Below, in pieces: positions 52,032 to 60,880 of a stretch of 64,000 nucleotides of DNA; positions within the stretch are counted from its first letter, which is position 1; each line of letters starts with the position of its first letter. Origin of the DNA: Mesorhizobium sp. CAU 1732 (GTDB lineage: Bacteria; Pseudomonadota; Alphaproteobacteria; Rhizobiales; Rhizobiaceae); NCBI RefSeq assembly GCF_039888675.1, contig NZ_JBDQQR010000001.1:1364001-1428000 (forward strand), given 5' to 3'. A model generated the notes under the pieces. It worked only from the letters and a program-made list of their open reading frames with translations. It made no database searches and was not told where the DNA came from. Position numbers and translations under genes: made by a program.

Positions 52032-53162
52032 CTACTGGTACGACGCGCCGGGAATGAACGGGTATTTCTCGATCACGCGCTCATCGATCTCGACGCCAAG
52101 GCCCGGACCGTCCGGCGCCATGATCGTGCCGTCGGCGATCTCGAACGGCGTGCCGAGCTCGTCGCGGAAGGCGTTGATGGCGGAGACGTCGGCCTCGTAG
52201 ATGAACGCGTTCGGCGCGACCGACAGCACATGCGTCGATGCCGCCGTGCTCAGCACGGAAGCGCTGGTGTGCGGCGCGAATTGCAGGTGCCACGCGCCGG
52301 CGAGTGCTGCGATCTTGAGGATTTCCGTGATGCCGCCGGTCTTGCAGGCGTCGGCCTGCACGAACTGGATCACCTCTTCGCTGATCAGCGTTCGCAGTTC
52401 GTGGCGGGTGAAATGGTTCTCGCCGGCCGCAAGCGGCGTCGGCGTGACGTCGCGCAGGCGGCGATAGCCGGGCAGATTGTCAGGCGTGAACGGCTCCTCG
52501 AGCCAGGCAAGTCGGCCTGCCTCGCAAATCTCCGCGATGCGCGCGACATCGGCCGTGCGGTAGCGCGTACCCGCATCCGCGGCCAGCGTGATCTCGGGCC
52601 CGAAGGCCGCGCGCACGGCGCTGACCCGCTCAAAGTCCTTGTCCAGCGTGTCGCCGACGCGCAGCTTCATGAAGTCGTAGCCGCGTTCGATGAACCCCTC
52701 GATCTCCCGCTTCAGATCGTCGATCGGCTGGAAGCCGAGGCTTATGCCGCCCGCATAGGCGCGGATCGGGCGGCGTTTGCCGCCAAGCAGCTTGTAGACC
52801 GGCTGGCCGAGATCCTTGCCCTTGATGTCCCACAGCGCCAGATCGACGCCGCTCAAGCCGATGACGGCCGCAGCACCCGGGCCGTGCGTCGCTATGAAAT
52901 GGCGGTAGGCCTTGTCCCAGATCGCCTCGGTCTCGTGCGCATCCATGCCGATCAGCGAGGGCCCGAGCGCGTCGTTGACAAAGGCCGCGATAGTGCTCGG
53001 CGTTTGCGCGTGATGCGCTTCGCCGTAGCCGACGATACCGTCCACCGTTTCGATGCGCACGAGCACCATGTCGCGCTTGGCGGAACGGCCGACCGCGAAG
53101 ACCGCGCCGCCCGGCGTGGGGCAGGACAGCGCGAACGCCTGGATACGCTTGATCTTGGTCAT
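52032..53162 (-). CDS. Mandelate racemase/enolase-superfamily acid-sugar dehydratase or racemase
   Basis: A 376-residue enolase-superfamily enzyme. Metal ligands are Asp196 (LAADAG), Glu222 (LEEPF) and Glu248 (AGENH); the general bases are Lys166 with Arg168 (FMKLRVG) and His298 (FAPHTS). The set fits the mandelate racemase/glucarate-type subgroup acting on acid sugars. The N-terminal capping domain occupies residues ~1-125. It is the last gene of the minus-strand operon led by the ROK regulator, four bases after a permease. An acid-sugar side path or a detoxifying dehydration are both possible; specificity cannot be read. Confidence 0.88.
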   Translation of the reverse strand: MTKIKRIQAFALSCPTPGGAVFAVGRSAKRDMVLVRIETVDGIVGYGEAHHAQTPSTIAAFVNDALGPSLIGMDAHETEAIWDKAYRHFIATHGPGAAAVIGLSGVDLALWDIKGKDLGQPVYKLLGGKRRPIRAYAGGISLGFQPIDDLKREIEGFIERGYDFMKLRVGDTLDKDFERVSAVRAAFGPEITLAADAGTRYRTADVARIAEICEAGRLAWLEEPFTPDNLPGYRRLRDVTPTPLAAGENHFTRHELRTLISEEVIQFVQADACKTGGITEILKIAALAGAWHLQFAPHTSASVLSTAASTHVLSVAPNAFIYEADVSAINAFRDELGTPFEIADGTIMAPDGPGLGVEIDERVIEKYPFIPGASYQ

Positions 53163-53166
53163 CGAT

Positions 53167-54066
53167 TTACCCCTTGACCGCGCCGCCGCCGACGCCTGCC
53201 ACCAGATGTTTCTGGAGGAAGAAGAAGACGATGAGGATCGGTGCCGCCGTGATCACGCCGCCGGCCATAAGCACGCCCCAGTCGGTCGTGTACTGTCCGA
53301 TCAGCCCCGACAGGCCGAGCGGCAGCGTGCGGTTCTTGTCCGATAGAATGAACGTGCTGGCATAGAGGAACTCGTTCCAGGTGTGGATCATCACCCATGT
53401 CGCGACCGCGACGATGCCCGGCCGTGCCATCGGCAGGATGACCCGCCAGAAGGCCTGCCAGCGCGTGCAGCCGTCCATCCGGGCTGCGTCTTCGAGCGAA
53501 TGCGGCACCTGCGAGAAGAACCCGCGCATCAGCCAGACACAGAGCGGCAGCATGTAGCTGAGATAGACCGGGATCAGCCCGTAGAGACTGTCGAGCCAGC
53601 CCAGCCAGCGAAGCTGGATATAGAACGGGATCAGCAGCAGCACGGGCGGAAACATCTGCCCGTAGAGCATGAAAAGCGGCAGCGCGACCGAGCCCTTGAA
53701 GCGGTGGCGCGCCATCGCATAGCCGGCCGTGACCGAGATCAGCACGCTGATGACGGTGACGCTGATCGTGAGGATCAGGCTGTTGAGCGCGTAGCGCCAG
53801 AATTCGGCGCCGACCAGCAGGTCGATGTAGTTCTGAAACGTGAAGCTGTGCGGGATGATGCCGGGCGGCCGCGCGAAGATTTCGTCCTTGGCGCGCAGCG
53901 AGGTGGCGATCATCCAGTAGAACGGGAAGACCGACCAGACGAAGGCGACCCACAGGCCGACATAGAGGAAGCTGGTGCGCGCCCATTTCGGCGTCCAGCT
54001 CCGGCGCAGCGGTGCCGACAAGTCCGGCGTGCGGGCGGTGGATTCGGGTATGGTGAGGCTCGTCAT
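53167..54066 (-). CDS. ABC transporter permease, MalG-like
   Basis: A 299-residue permease with six helices. The coupling motif SLEDAARMDGCTRWQAFWRVILPMARPG is near residue 190. The N-terminal 25 residues are cytoplasmic. The chosen ATG (54066) follows GAGGGCGA; a TTG two codons earlier is also in frame. It is translated two bases after the preceding permease. The ATPase for this importer is encoded on the other side of the ROK gene (60881-62005). Confidence 0.93.
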   Translation of the reverse strand: MTSLTIPESTARTPDLSAPLRRSWTPKWARTSFLYVGLWVAFVWSVFPFYWMIATSLRAKDEIFARPPGIIPHSFTFQNYIDLLVGAEFWRYALNSLILTISVTVISVLISVTAGYAMARHRFKGSVALPLFMLYGQMFPPVLLLIPFYIQLRWLGWLDSLYGLIPVYLSYMLPLCVWLMRGFFSQVPHSLEDAARMDGCTRWQAFWRVILPMARPGIVAVATWVMIHTWNEFLYASTFILSDKNRTLPLGLSGLIGQYTTDWGVLMAGGVITAAPILIVFFFLQKHLVAGVGGGAVKG

Positions 54067-54068
54067 GA

Positions 54069-55013
54069 TCAATCGCCCTCACTTGCCTGGATGAGTTTCA
54101 GATAGAGCGTGGTCGCGATCACGAGGCCGACGAACAGCATCGTCGCGACGGCCGATGCCATGCCGAGATCGTAGCGCTGGAAGCCGTATTTGTAGGCGAG
54201 CGTGAACAGGATTTCCGACGAGTTCAGCGGTCCGCCTTCGGTCATCAGCCAGATTGCGTTGAAGTTGTTCACGGTGAGGATGAAGGTCAGCACGGCTGCG
54301 ATCGCGAAGGAGACACGGATTTGCGGCAGGATCACGTACCACAGCTTGCGCCATCCCGACGCACCGTCCATGGAGGCTGCTTCGAGGATCGATTTCGGCA
54401 CCAGTTGAAGTGCCGCAAGCAGCAGCAGCATGACGAAGGGCGTGCCCTTCCAGATGCTCTCGACCGTGACCGCGTAAAGCGAGGTCGCGGTGTCGCCGAG
54501 CCACGGATGGTAGGCGTCGATGATGCCGAGCCGGACCAGTATCTCGTTCACGATGCCGACGCTCGGGTCGTACATCCAGCGCCATGTCAGCACCGCGACG
54601 ACGCTTGGTACGACCCATGGGACAAGGATGCCTGAGCGGAAGAACCCGATGCCGGGCACGATGCGGTGCAGCAGCAACGCCAGCGCGAGCCCGAAGCCGA
54701 GCTGCGCCACGACGTTCAGAACCACCCAGACGAAGGTGTTGAACGAGGCGAGGCCAAAGCTCGGATCGGCGAAGACGCGCTGGAAATTGCGGAATCCCAC
54801 GAACGGCATGTCGCCGCTGTTCAGCGTGCGCAGCGTCACGTCGAAGAAGGCCGACAGGATGCCCGACACGACCGGATAGACCACGACGCCGACCACGATC
54901 ACCACTGCAGGCAGAACCATGAGGTAGGGGTAGATGCGCGCACCCCGGCCGGTCTCGAAGATCGAGGACCAGGTCCGCTTGAGTGCGGGTGCAGGCTGGG
55001 CGCGTGCAGTCAT
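54069..55013 (-). CDS. ABC transporter permease, MalF-like
   Basis: A 314-residue inner-membrane permease. The coupling motif ILEAASMDGASGWRKLWYVILPQIR is near residue 210, and NNFNAIWLMTEGGPLNSSEIL near residue 250 is typical of MalF-type sugar permeases. Six helices are visible after a 25-residue cytoplasmic N-terminus. It lies two bases after the binding-protein gene. Confidence 0.93.
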   Translation of the reverse strand: MTARAQPAPALKRTWSSIFETGRGARIYPYLMVLPAVVIVVGVVVYPVVSGILSAFFDVTLRTLNSGDMPFVGFRNFQRVFADPSFGLASFNTFVWVVLNVVAQLGFGLALALLLHRIVPGIGFFRSGILVPWVVPSVVAVLTWRWMYDPSVGIVNEILVRLGIIDAYHPWLGDTATSLYAVTVESIWKGTPFVMLLLLAALQLVPKSILEAASMDGASGWRKLWYVILPQIRVSFAIAAVLTFILTVNNFNAIWLMTEGGPLNSSEILFTLAYKYGFQRYDLGMASAVATMLFVGLVIATTLYLKLIQASEGD

Positions 55014-55015
55014 GC

Positions 55016-56245
55016 TCAGTTCCCCAGGAGGCCTTCGATGGCCGCGTTGGCTTCGGCCATGGCTTCCGATGCCGGCTTTCCGCGGATCACGGAATCCCAG
55101 AGATTACCGAAGACGTCGGAATGCATCTGGCTCCACGATGCGACGACCGGGCGCGGATGGCCGGCGCCGGCCTGCGACATGAAGGGCTGCATCTGCTCGG
55201 GCAGCTTGGCGATGGCTTCCGGCGTCGCGGCTGCTTCCAAGGCCGACAGGCGGTTGTACTTGGCCATGAACTCGACGCTGCGCGGTCCGGTCAGCCATTC
55301 CACGAGTGCGAAGCTGGCGTCAGGCACGGCGGTGTCCGAGCGGATGGCGAGGTTGTAGCCGCCGATGACCGTGCCGGCCTGCTTGCCGACCGGCAGCGGA
55401 TGCACCGAGAATTCAAGATTGGGATTGCCCTTCTCGATCGCGGCGATCGCCCAGTCACCGCTCACCACCATGCCGGCACGTTCCTGGACGAAGGGCGCAT
55501 GCACCTCGTCCCAGTTGCCAGCGGTCAGGACCGATTCCGGCATCGCCTTCGATTCGGTGTAGAGCTTGGCGAGGAAGTCCACCGCCTCGACCGCTTCCGG
55601 GTCGCCGACATGCGACTTGCCCTCGGCGTCGATGATCTCGCCGCCATTCTGCCAGATGAAAGAATAGAGCTGGAAGGCGCCCATGCGGTTGCCGCCGAAG
55701 CTGATCCCGAATGTTTCCTTCTCCGCGTTGGTCATCGCGACCGCCGCGTCGTGCAGCTCCTGCCAGTTGGTCGGCGCTTTCTCGATGCCGGCATCGGCCA
55801 GCATCTTGTCGTTGACGAACAGCGCGACATTGTTGGTGTAGAGCGGCAGCGCATACTGCTTCTGCTGGAAGCGACCAGCCGCGAGCGGGCCGGGCTGGTA
55901 CTGGTCGGCGATCGATGCGCTCTGCTCGGTGATGTCCAGGAGCAGCCCGGCATCGGCCAGACCTGCCACCCAGGCGATATCGAGCGCCATCACGTCGGGA
56001 CCCGCGCCGCCGGACATGGCGACGAAGAGATTGCGCTCCATCTCCATATGCGGCACCGCCTGCACCTCGACGGTATGACCGCTCTCGGCCTCGAAGGCCT
56101 TCAGTTCTTCATAGATCGGGGCGTCGGGGCCGGATGCGAGCGGCGCATTTACCCACAGGACGATGTTGTCGGCGAGAGCCGGCGTCATACCGAGGCCCAC
56201 AAGGATTGCAGCAGCGGTCACGCTGCCCTTCCAGATCTGTCTCAT
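55016..56245 (-). CDS. ABC transporter sugar-binding protein
   Basis: A 409-residue MalE-type periplasmic binding protein. Residues 1-25 form a signal peptide (PALA-D). Segments such as LKAFEAESGHTVEVQAVPH, GAGPDVMALDIAWVAGLADAG and QERAGMVVSGDWA are usual for the family. It differs strongly from the other sugar-binding protein in the window (40225-41487), so the two importers probably carry different ligands. It follows the GH31 gene by 45 bp in the ROK operon. Confidence 0.93.
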   Translation of the reverse strand: MRQIWKGSVTAAAILVGLGMTPALADNIVLWVNAPLASGPDAPIYEELKAFEAESGHTVEVQAVPHMEMERNLFVAMSGGAGPDVMALDIAWVAGLADAGLLLDITEQSASIADQYQPGPLAAGRFQQKQYALPLYTNNVALFVNDKMLADAGIEKAPTNWQELHDAAVAMTNAEKETFGISFGGNRMGAFQLYSFIWQNGGEIIDAEGKSHVGDPEAVEAVDFLAKLYTESKAMPESVLTAGNWDEVHAPFVQERAGMVVSGDWAIAAIEKGNPNLEFSVHPLPVGKQAGTVIGGYNLAIRSDTAVPDASFALVEWLTGPRSVEFMAKYNRLSALEAAATPEAIAKLPEQMQPFMSQAGAGHPRPVVASWSQMHSDVFGNLWDSVIRGKPASEAMAEANAAIEGLLGN

Positions 56246-56290
56246 GTCAATCTCCTCCGCGAAGCGCCCTCCTGGCGCCTGTTTCTGTTG

Positions 56291-58288
56291 TCAGCTCCGG
56301 TTTCCGGGGTCTCCCGTCGGACCGGTTTCGGCCGGCACGACCCAGCCGATATCGTTGCCAAACCATCCTTCGATGGTTGCGGCGCATTCAGGTTTTTCAA
56401 CTCCCGTCGCGGTCCTCGCACCGCCGACGACGGCAAGCGCATCGATGGTCCACCCATCGGCGTCGGCAGCGCGGGCAGCGTCGCCGAATACGACCTGAAC
56501 GCCGCGTTTCGCGGATGCGTCGGTCGCGAGCGTCAGCCGCGCGCCCTTGGCGATGAAGATGGGCATTTTCTCCAACGGCACGTCATGGATGCGCCAGACC
56601 GGGCCGCTAACATACTCGCCCGCAAGCACGTCGTACCAGTCGCCGTCCGGCAGGTAGACGGCGCGCGTGTTGCCGTAGAACGCGACCGGCGCGACGAGGA
56701 TGTCGTCGCCCAGCATGTATTGCTGGTCCCAGTCGTTGATGCCGGACCAGTCGATGTCGGGAAACGCCAGCGGCATCATGCGCATCAGCGGCATTCCACC
56801 TTCCGAGGCCTCGCGGCCGTAGCGCTGGAACACCGGCAGAAGCGCCAGATGAAGGCGCGCATAGTCGGTGTAGACCGCGACGCAGGTCTCATCCATGTCC
56901 CACGGCTCGCGACAGCCGAGCCCATGCAGCATCATCAGCGGCGTGAAGCAGGAGAACTGCGTCCAGCGCGCGAAGACCTGCGTCGTCGGCGTGCCGAAAT
57001 AGCCGCCGAGATCGCTTCCCACGAACGACCAGCCACCGAATGCCGCACTCTGCGCGGCACGAATAGCCGAGGAAAGTCCCGTCTTCGGGCAGAAATCCGA
57101 TGTCTGGTCGCCGCTCCAGATCGGCGCGCGAACGCGCGGCGATCCGGATCGGCTGATGATCGCCGGAACCTTGCCGTCGAAAGCGGCGATGGTCGCTTCC
57201 AGATAATAGCGGACGAAGGCGTTGTGCGCCTTGCCGCCGGTTTCGCCGGAATGCAGCACCGCGTGCTCCGGCAGTTGTTCGCCGAAATCGGCCTTGAAGC
57301 CCTTGATGCCCTGCTTGATGAGGTTGCGCAGATTGTCCGACCACCACGCGCTCGCATCCGGGTTGGAATAGTCGATCAACGCCGCGACGATGTTCGGATT
57401 GGCACCGGGGCGGCGGGTGATCAGTTCACCCTTCGCATCGACGATCGTGTAGCCCTTCGATTTCGCGAACTCGAACGACTTCGTGCCGACCACGACCCAC
57501 GGGCAGAGCCACAGATAGATGTCGGTGCCGTCCTCGGCCATGCGCGAAACCATGTCCCACGCATCCGGATATTTCTGCGCGTCGAAGGCGAAGGAGTGCA
57601 CTTCGCTCGCCCAATACGCGTCGATCAGCTTGACGCTCATCGGAAGACCGAGTTGTGCGTGGCCATCGATATCGGCCTGCACCGTCTTGGCGTTTTCGAT
57701 GCGCCAGTCGCCTGCCTTCCAGAGCCCGAAGAACCCGTCCTGCGGCATCAGGGGCGGACCGATGTGGTCGATGAGCGCGGAATAGAGGTCCGACAGGCTG
57801 CCGAGATGAATCTCGACCTCCAGCCGGTCGCCCTCGACTTGAATGCGCAGCACGTTGGGATCGAACGGGGCGGCGACATGGAAGATTGCGGGCGCCTCGT
57901 CTGGCAGGAACACCGCATATCCGAGTGTCGTCGCGATCCAGGGTGAGGGCAGGTAGGTGCCGTTGCCGAGTCCGAAATTCTCCAGATAGTAGCGAACCGA
58001 ATGACCGCGCAGGTCGAGCGTCTCAAACCGTTCGCCGCCGCCGAACGCCTGGAATTTTTTCGGCACCGCAAACGCGATGTCGATGGCCGCGGCGTCGGTC
58101 TTGGTGACGACGATACGCAGGCTGCGGCCATCCGCGTTCGCGGTGGCGGTGACATCGATGCCGTCCGCTCCGTCGATCGGCGAGGACTGCCAGGACCCGC
58201 CGTCGTTGCGCCAGCCGACCGAGACCGGACGGTAGGCGGCTCCGGTCGGAAACAGGCCGGTCTCGATGCCGGAAAACATCTCAGACAT
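56291..58288 (-). CDS. Glycoside hydrolase family 31 alpha-glycosidase
   Basis: A 665-residue cytoplasmic GH31 enzyme. The nucleophile is Asp334 in KGFKADFGE and the acid/base is Asp394 in PIWSGDQTSDF. The N-terminal beta-sandwich spans ~1-175 and the barrel ~185-520. The SDLGGYF and MRMMPLAF segments are typical. The barrel strand where sulfoquinovosidases carry an Arg-x-x-Trp signature reads LIDAYWASEVHSFAF here, so I do not call it a sulfoquinovosidase; alpha-xylosidase- or glucosidase-like activity is more likely. The ATG at 58288 overlaps the upstream stop by eight bases. Confidence 0.9.
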   Translation of the reverse strand: MSEMFSGIETGLFPTGAAYRPVSVGWRNDGGSWQSSPIDGADGIDVTATANADGRSLRIVVTKTDAAAIDIAFAVPKKFQAFGGGERFETLDLRGHSVRYYLENFGLGNGTYLPSPWIATTLGYAVFLPDEAPAIFHVAAPFDPNVLRIQVEGDRLEVEIHLGSLSDLYSALIDHIGPPLMPQDGFFGLWKAGDWRIENAKTVQADIDGHAQLGLPMSVKLIDAYWASEVHSFAFDAQKYPDAWDMVSRMAEDGTDIYLWLCPWVVVGTKSFEFAKSKGYTIVDAKGELITRRPGANPNIVAALIDYSNPDASAWWSDNLRNLIKQGIKGFKADFGEQLPEHAVLHSGETGGKAHNAFVRYYLEATIAAFDGKVPAIISRSGSPRVRAPIWSGDQTSDFCPKTGLSSAIRAAQSAAFGGWSFVGSDLGGYFGTPTTQVFARWTQFSCFTPLMMLHGLGCREPWDMDETCVAVYTDYARLHLALLPVFQRYGREASEGGMPLMRMMPLAFPDIDWSGINDWDQQYMLGDDILVAPVAFYGNTRAVYLPDGDWYDVLAGEYVSGPVWRIHDVPLEKMPIFIAKGARLTLATDASAKRGVQVVFGDAARAADADGWTIDALAVVGGARTATGVEKPECAATIEGWFGNDIGWVVPAETGPTGDPGNRS

Positions 58289-59633
58289 GATCCACCCGCA
58301 CGCCGAGCTGGCGGCCGAGGTGAACGACCGCATCGGCCCAGTTGCCGTAGACGGCTGTGACGTGATGCTCGTAGCCTTCGTCCATGAAATGGCGGATCAG
58401 GCCTTCGGCGTTGGCTTCGTCTGGCCGGAAATAGCCTGCCGCGCGATTGGCGGACGATTTCTCCGCCTCGATCTCGCCCTCCGTCACGAAGATGCGCAGC
58501 TCGCCATCCGCGCGCAGCGAAAGCCGCAGCAGCGTGATCGCGCCGGGCTTTAGTGGGAACGTCTCCTGCTTGAGCGCGGCGTCGAGCGAGCGCGGACCAT
58601 CAGCGAGGCGCGGGCTGACCCCGTAGTGCCAGAGCACCAACCGGTTTTTCGCCCGGTCGATGCCGGAAATGTCGGTCAGGAAGGGCAGCGACGCCGGATC
58701 GAATGCGCGGACGACGAGTGCGGTCAGCGCCCCCATCACGTCGCCTTCGGGAGCGATCGGCACGGTGCGATCCGAGAGTTCGCCGAGCGCGCCCCACGTT
58801 CCCTTGAAATCGTCGGCGTAGAGGATTTCCGGCCAGTCGCGGATCGCGATGGCGTCGGCCTTGATCGTGTCGAGGCCGGCAGCGAGGCGCGCATAGGTCT
58901 TGCCGAGGGTCTTGCGACCCGCTTCGTCCGCGCCTCCGTCGAACGAGGCCGTCGCCCAGCGTTTCGCGCCTTCGTGTTCCGCTGAGCCGTCCGCCTTGCA
59001 GGCTTCGAGAAAGCGCACGAGCGTGGTTTGCTCGATGGTGATGTCGAGCAACTGGCGCAGTGCCCATGGATCGACGGCCAGATTGGTGAACCAGTCCGCA
59101 TGCGCCCCGATCAGCGCGATGCGTGCACCCCGGATCCTGCCATGCGCGCGCGATGCAGCCGCGAAGGCTGCGAGGTCGTCGGCAAGTTCGGCATTGTCGG
59201 GGTTGCCGAGGAACAGCGTGAAGCCGTGACCGAAGCGTGTGAGCGTCGATGCCCAGAGCTGAGCGCCGCACAGGGAGTTGGTGACGATTTCCTCGGCTTC
59301 TTCCAGAGCCCAGAGCGCAATCGGCAGGCGGCGATCGCCGATCGCGCCCAGCACCTCGTGCAGCAGTTCCGCCGTGCAGAATGTCGAAAGCTGGATCACC
59401 AGCCCGTCCAACGCGTCGAGGTCGAATGCCGCGAGTGCGGCTGCACAGCTTGCCCGGTCACGCGCCAGTGTGTCTGCAATCTGGAAGGAGCCCGCGAGGC
59501 GCTTGTCGGCCATCAGGGTCTGCGTGCGCCCGATCAGTTCGGTCGCGGCCGCCTCGGAAAAGAGGGGCGACGCGACGAACAGCACGCCGACGCGGCTGGT
59601 GGTCGTCTCGACCGATTGGTTCCTCGTCAGCAT
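58281..59633 (-). CDS. L-fucose/L-arabinose isomerase-like protein
   Basis: A 450-residue protein of the COG2407 fucose-isomerase-like group. The N-terminal alpha/beta domain (VGVLFVASPLFS, LDGLVIQLSTFC, LPIALWALEEAEEI) and the C-terminal beta-rich domain (LTDISGIDRAKNRLVLWHYGVSP) fit the family. Acidic metal-site residues are present in ALEEAEE and in the central region. It should interconvert an aldose and a ketose. The ATG at 59633 is one base after the ROK stop. With a PfkB kinase and an aldolase in the same regulon it gives an isomerase-kinase-aldolase route. Confidence 0.82.
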   Translation of the reverse strand: MLTRNQSVETTTSRVGVLFVASPLFSEAAATELIGRTQTLMADKRLAGSFQIADTLARDRASCAAALAAFDLDALDGLVIQLSTFCTAELLHEVLGAIGDRRLPIALWALEEAEEIVTNSLCGAQLWASTLTRFGHGFTLFLGNPDNAELADDLAAFAAASRAHGRIRGARIALIGAHADWFTNLAVDPWALRQLLDITIEQTTLVRFLEACKADGSAEHEGAKRWATASFDGGADEAGRKTLGKTYARLAAGLDTIKADAIAIRDWPEILYADDFKGTWGALGELSDRTVPIAPEGDVMGALTALVVRAFDPASLPFLTDISGIDRAKNRLVLWHYGVSPRLADGPRSLDAALKQETFPLKPGAITLLRLSLRADGELRIFVTEGEIEAEKSSANRAAGYFRPDEANAEGLIRHFMDEGYEHHVTAVYGNWADAVVHLGRQLGVRVDHV

Positions 59634-59634
59634 G

Positions 59635-60828
59635 TCAGGCAATCTCCTCCATCGCGGCCCGCGGATCCGCTTTCGCGTCCATCCCTCCACCGCGTACAAA
59701 GCAATAAGCCGCGTAATGGAGCGCGGCGCTGGGGTCGTTTCCGATCGACGGCTCGATGAACGACAGGGTCAGTCTGCGTTCGTCATAGCCACCGAGCAGG
59801 CTCTGGTTGAGACCGTCGGTGATCGCCGCGCGGTCCTCCTCCGGCATGAGCGACGGCCACCCGCTGATCACCACCGTCGAGACCGGATGAAGGTTGAGCG
59901 CGTTGCCGAGCGCCAGACCGAGCAGGAACTGCCGTTCGCGCAGCATCTCGCGGGCGATGCTGTCCATACCGACCACTTCGAGGAAGCGATCGCCCTTGGT
60001 CAGGATTTCGCTGTCGGACACGCCGATGATTTTCGAGACCGCGCGCAGCGACGTATACGCCTCGACGCAGCCCTTGTGGCCGCAGCGGCAGGCAAGGCCG
60101 TCGCGCTCGATCACCATATGACCGATCTCGAACGCCGAGAACGCGTCGATCGGCGCCGCTTCGTTGACGATCACGCCGGCGACGCCGTGGCCCACGAACA
60201 GGAACAGGTGGTCGCCCGCGACCTGATAGGGCGTCGTGCTGGAGTAGCGATGGAAGGCCGTCTGAGCCACCACGGAGTTCGTGAGCGCCAGCGGAATGTC
60301 CTGCAACGCCTCCGCGAGAAAGCCGCGCAGGCGCTCAACGTCCCATGGAAAGATCGGGTTGCCGGCGTCCCGGCCATAGCCGGGCATCGACATCGCAGCC
60401 TGTCGCACGGTGATGCCGCGCGTCTTGGCCCAACCCCGCATCGCGCTCAGGCTGGCATCGAACAGGGTTTCGAATTCCGCCTGCTCAAGCTGTGGAGAAG
60501 CCGGCATGCGTTCGACGTAATCGAGCGTGCCGCCGAGATCGCCGACGCCGAAAGACAGCCGGCTGTTGGAGAGTTCGATGCCCAGAACACTGATATCCTT
60601 GCGTAGTGTAACAAGAGAGGTCGGGCCGCCGACGTGAGGCGCTGGATGGCGCACCTCTTCCACCAGGTTTTCTTTCCGCAATTCGCTGAGAATGCGGGAA
60701 ACGCTGGCTTCCGTGAGGTTCGACTCGCGCGCTATAACCGGACGAAATGCGCCACGCGTCCGCAAAAGGCTCTCGAGCACGGTCGCGCGCGTCTCCCTTC
60801 TGCTCCTCGGTACAAATCGTCCTGACAT
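59635..60828 (-). CDS. ROK-family transcriptional regulator
   Basis: A 397-residue NagC/Mlc-type regulator. Residues ~10-70 form the winged helix (ESNLTEASVSRILSELRKENLV). The rest is the ROK sugar-kinase fold with the zinc motif GHMVIERDGLACRCGHKGCVE near residue 240. The kinase glycine loop is degenerate, as in regulators. A perfect TTACAC-T-GTGTAA operator lies just upstream, between this gene and the divergent ABC ATPase. It therefore probably represses both arms of the regulon until a sugar binds. Confidence 0.93.
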   Translation of the reverse strand: MSGRFVPRSRRETRATVLESLLRTRGAFRPVIARESNLTEASVSRILSELRKENLVEEVRHPAPHVGGPTSLVTLRKDISVLGIELSNSRLSFGVGDLGGTLDYVERMPASPQLEQAEFETLFDASLSAMRGWAKTRGITVRQAAMSMPGYGRDAGNPIFPWDVERLRGFLAEALQDIPLALTNSVVAQTAFHRYSSTTPYQVAGDHLFLFVGHGVAGVIVNEAAPIDAFSAFEIGHMVIERDGLACRCGHKGCVEAYTSLRAVSKIIGVSDSEILTKGDRFLEVVGMDSIAREMLRERQFLLGLALGNALNLHPVSTVVISGWPSLMPEEDRAAITDGLNQSLLGGYDERRLTLSFIEPSIGNDPSAALHYAAYCFVRGGGMDAKADPRAAMEEIA

Positions 60829-60844
60829 CGTTGAACCATGATAT

Positions 60845-60857
60845 TTACACTGTGTAA
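60845..60857. promoter_or_regulatory. ROK operator palindrome
   Basis: Perfect dyad TTACAC (60845-60850), T, GTGTAA (60852-60857) in the 52-bp spacer between the ROK gene and the divergent ABC ATPase. It is embedded in AT-rich sequence. Its position lets one bound regulator control both transcripts. Confidence 0.75.
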
Positions 60858-60880
60858 TTATTCTGCTTTAGAAAGGGCGA

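Noticed and set aside
54983..57946. Open frame of 987 codons on the plus strand
   Set aside because: Antisense to the ABC binding-protein and GH31 genes, whose motifs are clear. The translation shows no recognisable family.
56291..58288. GH31 enzyme as a sulfoquinovosidase
   Set aside because: The context is suggestive, but the expected Arg-x-x-Trp sulfonate signature on the barrel strand is absent, so I kept the call at general GH31.
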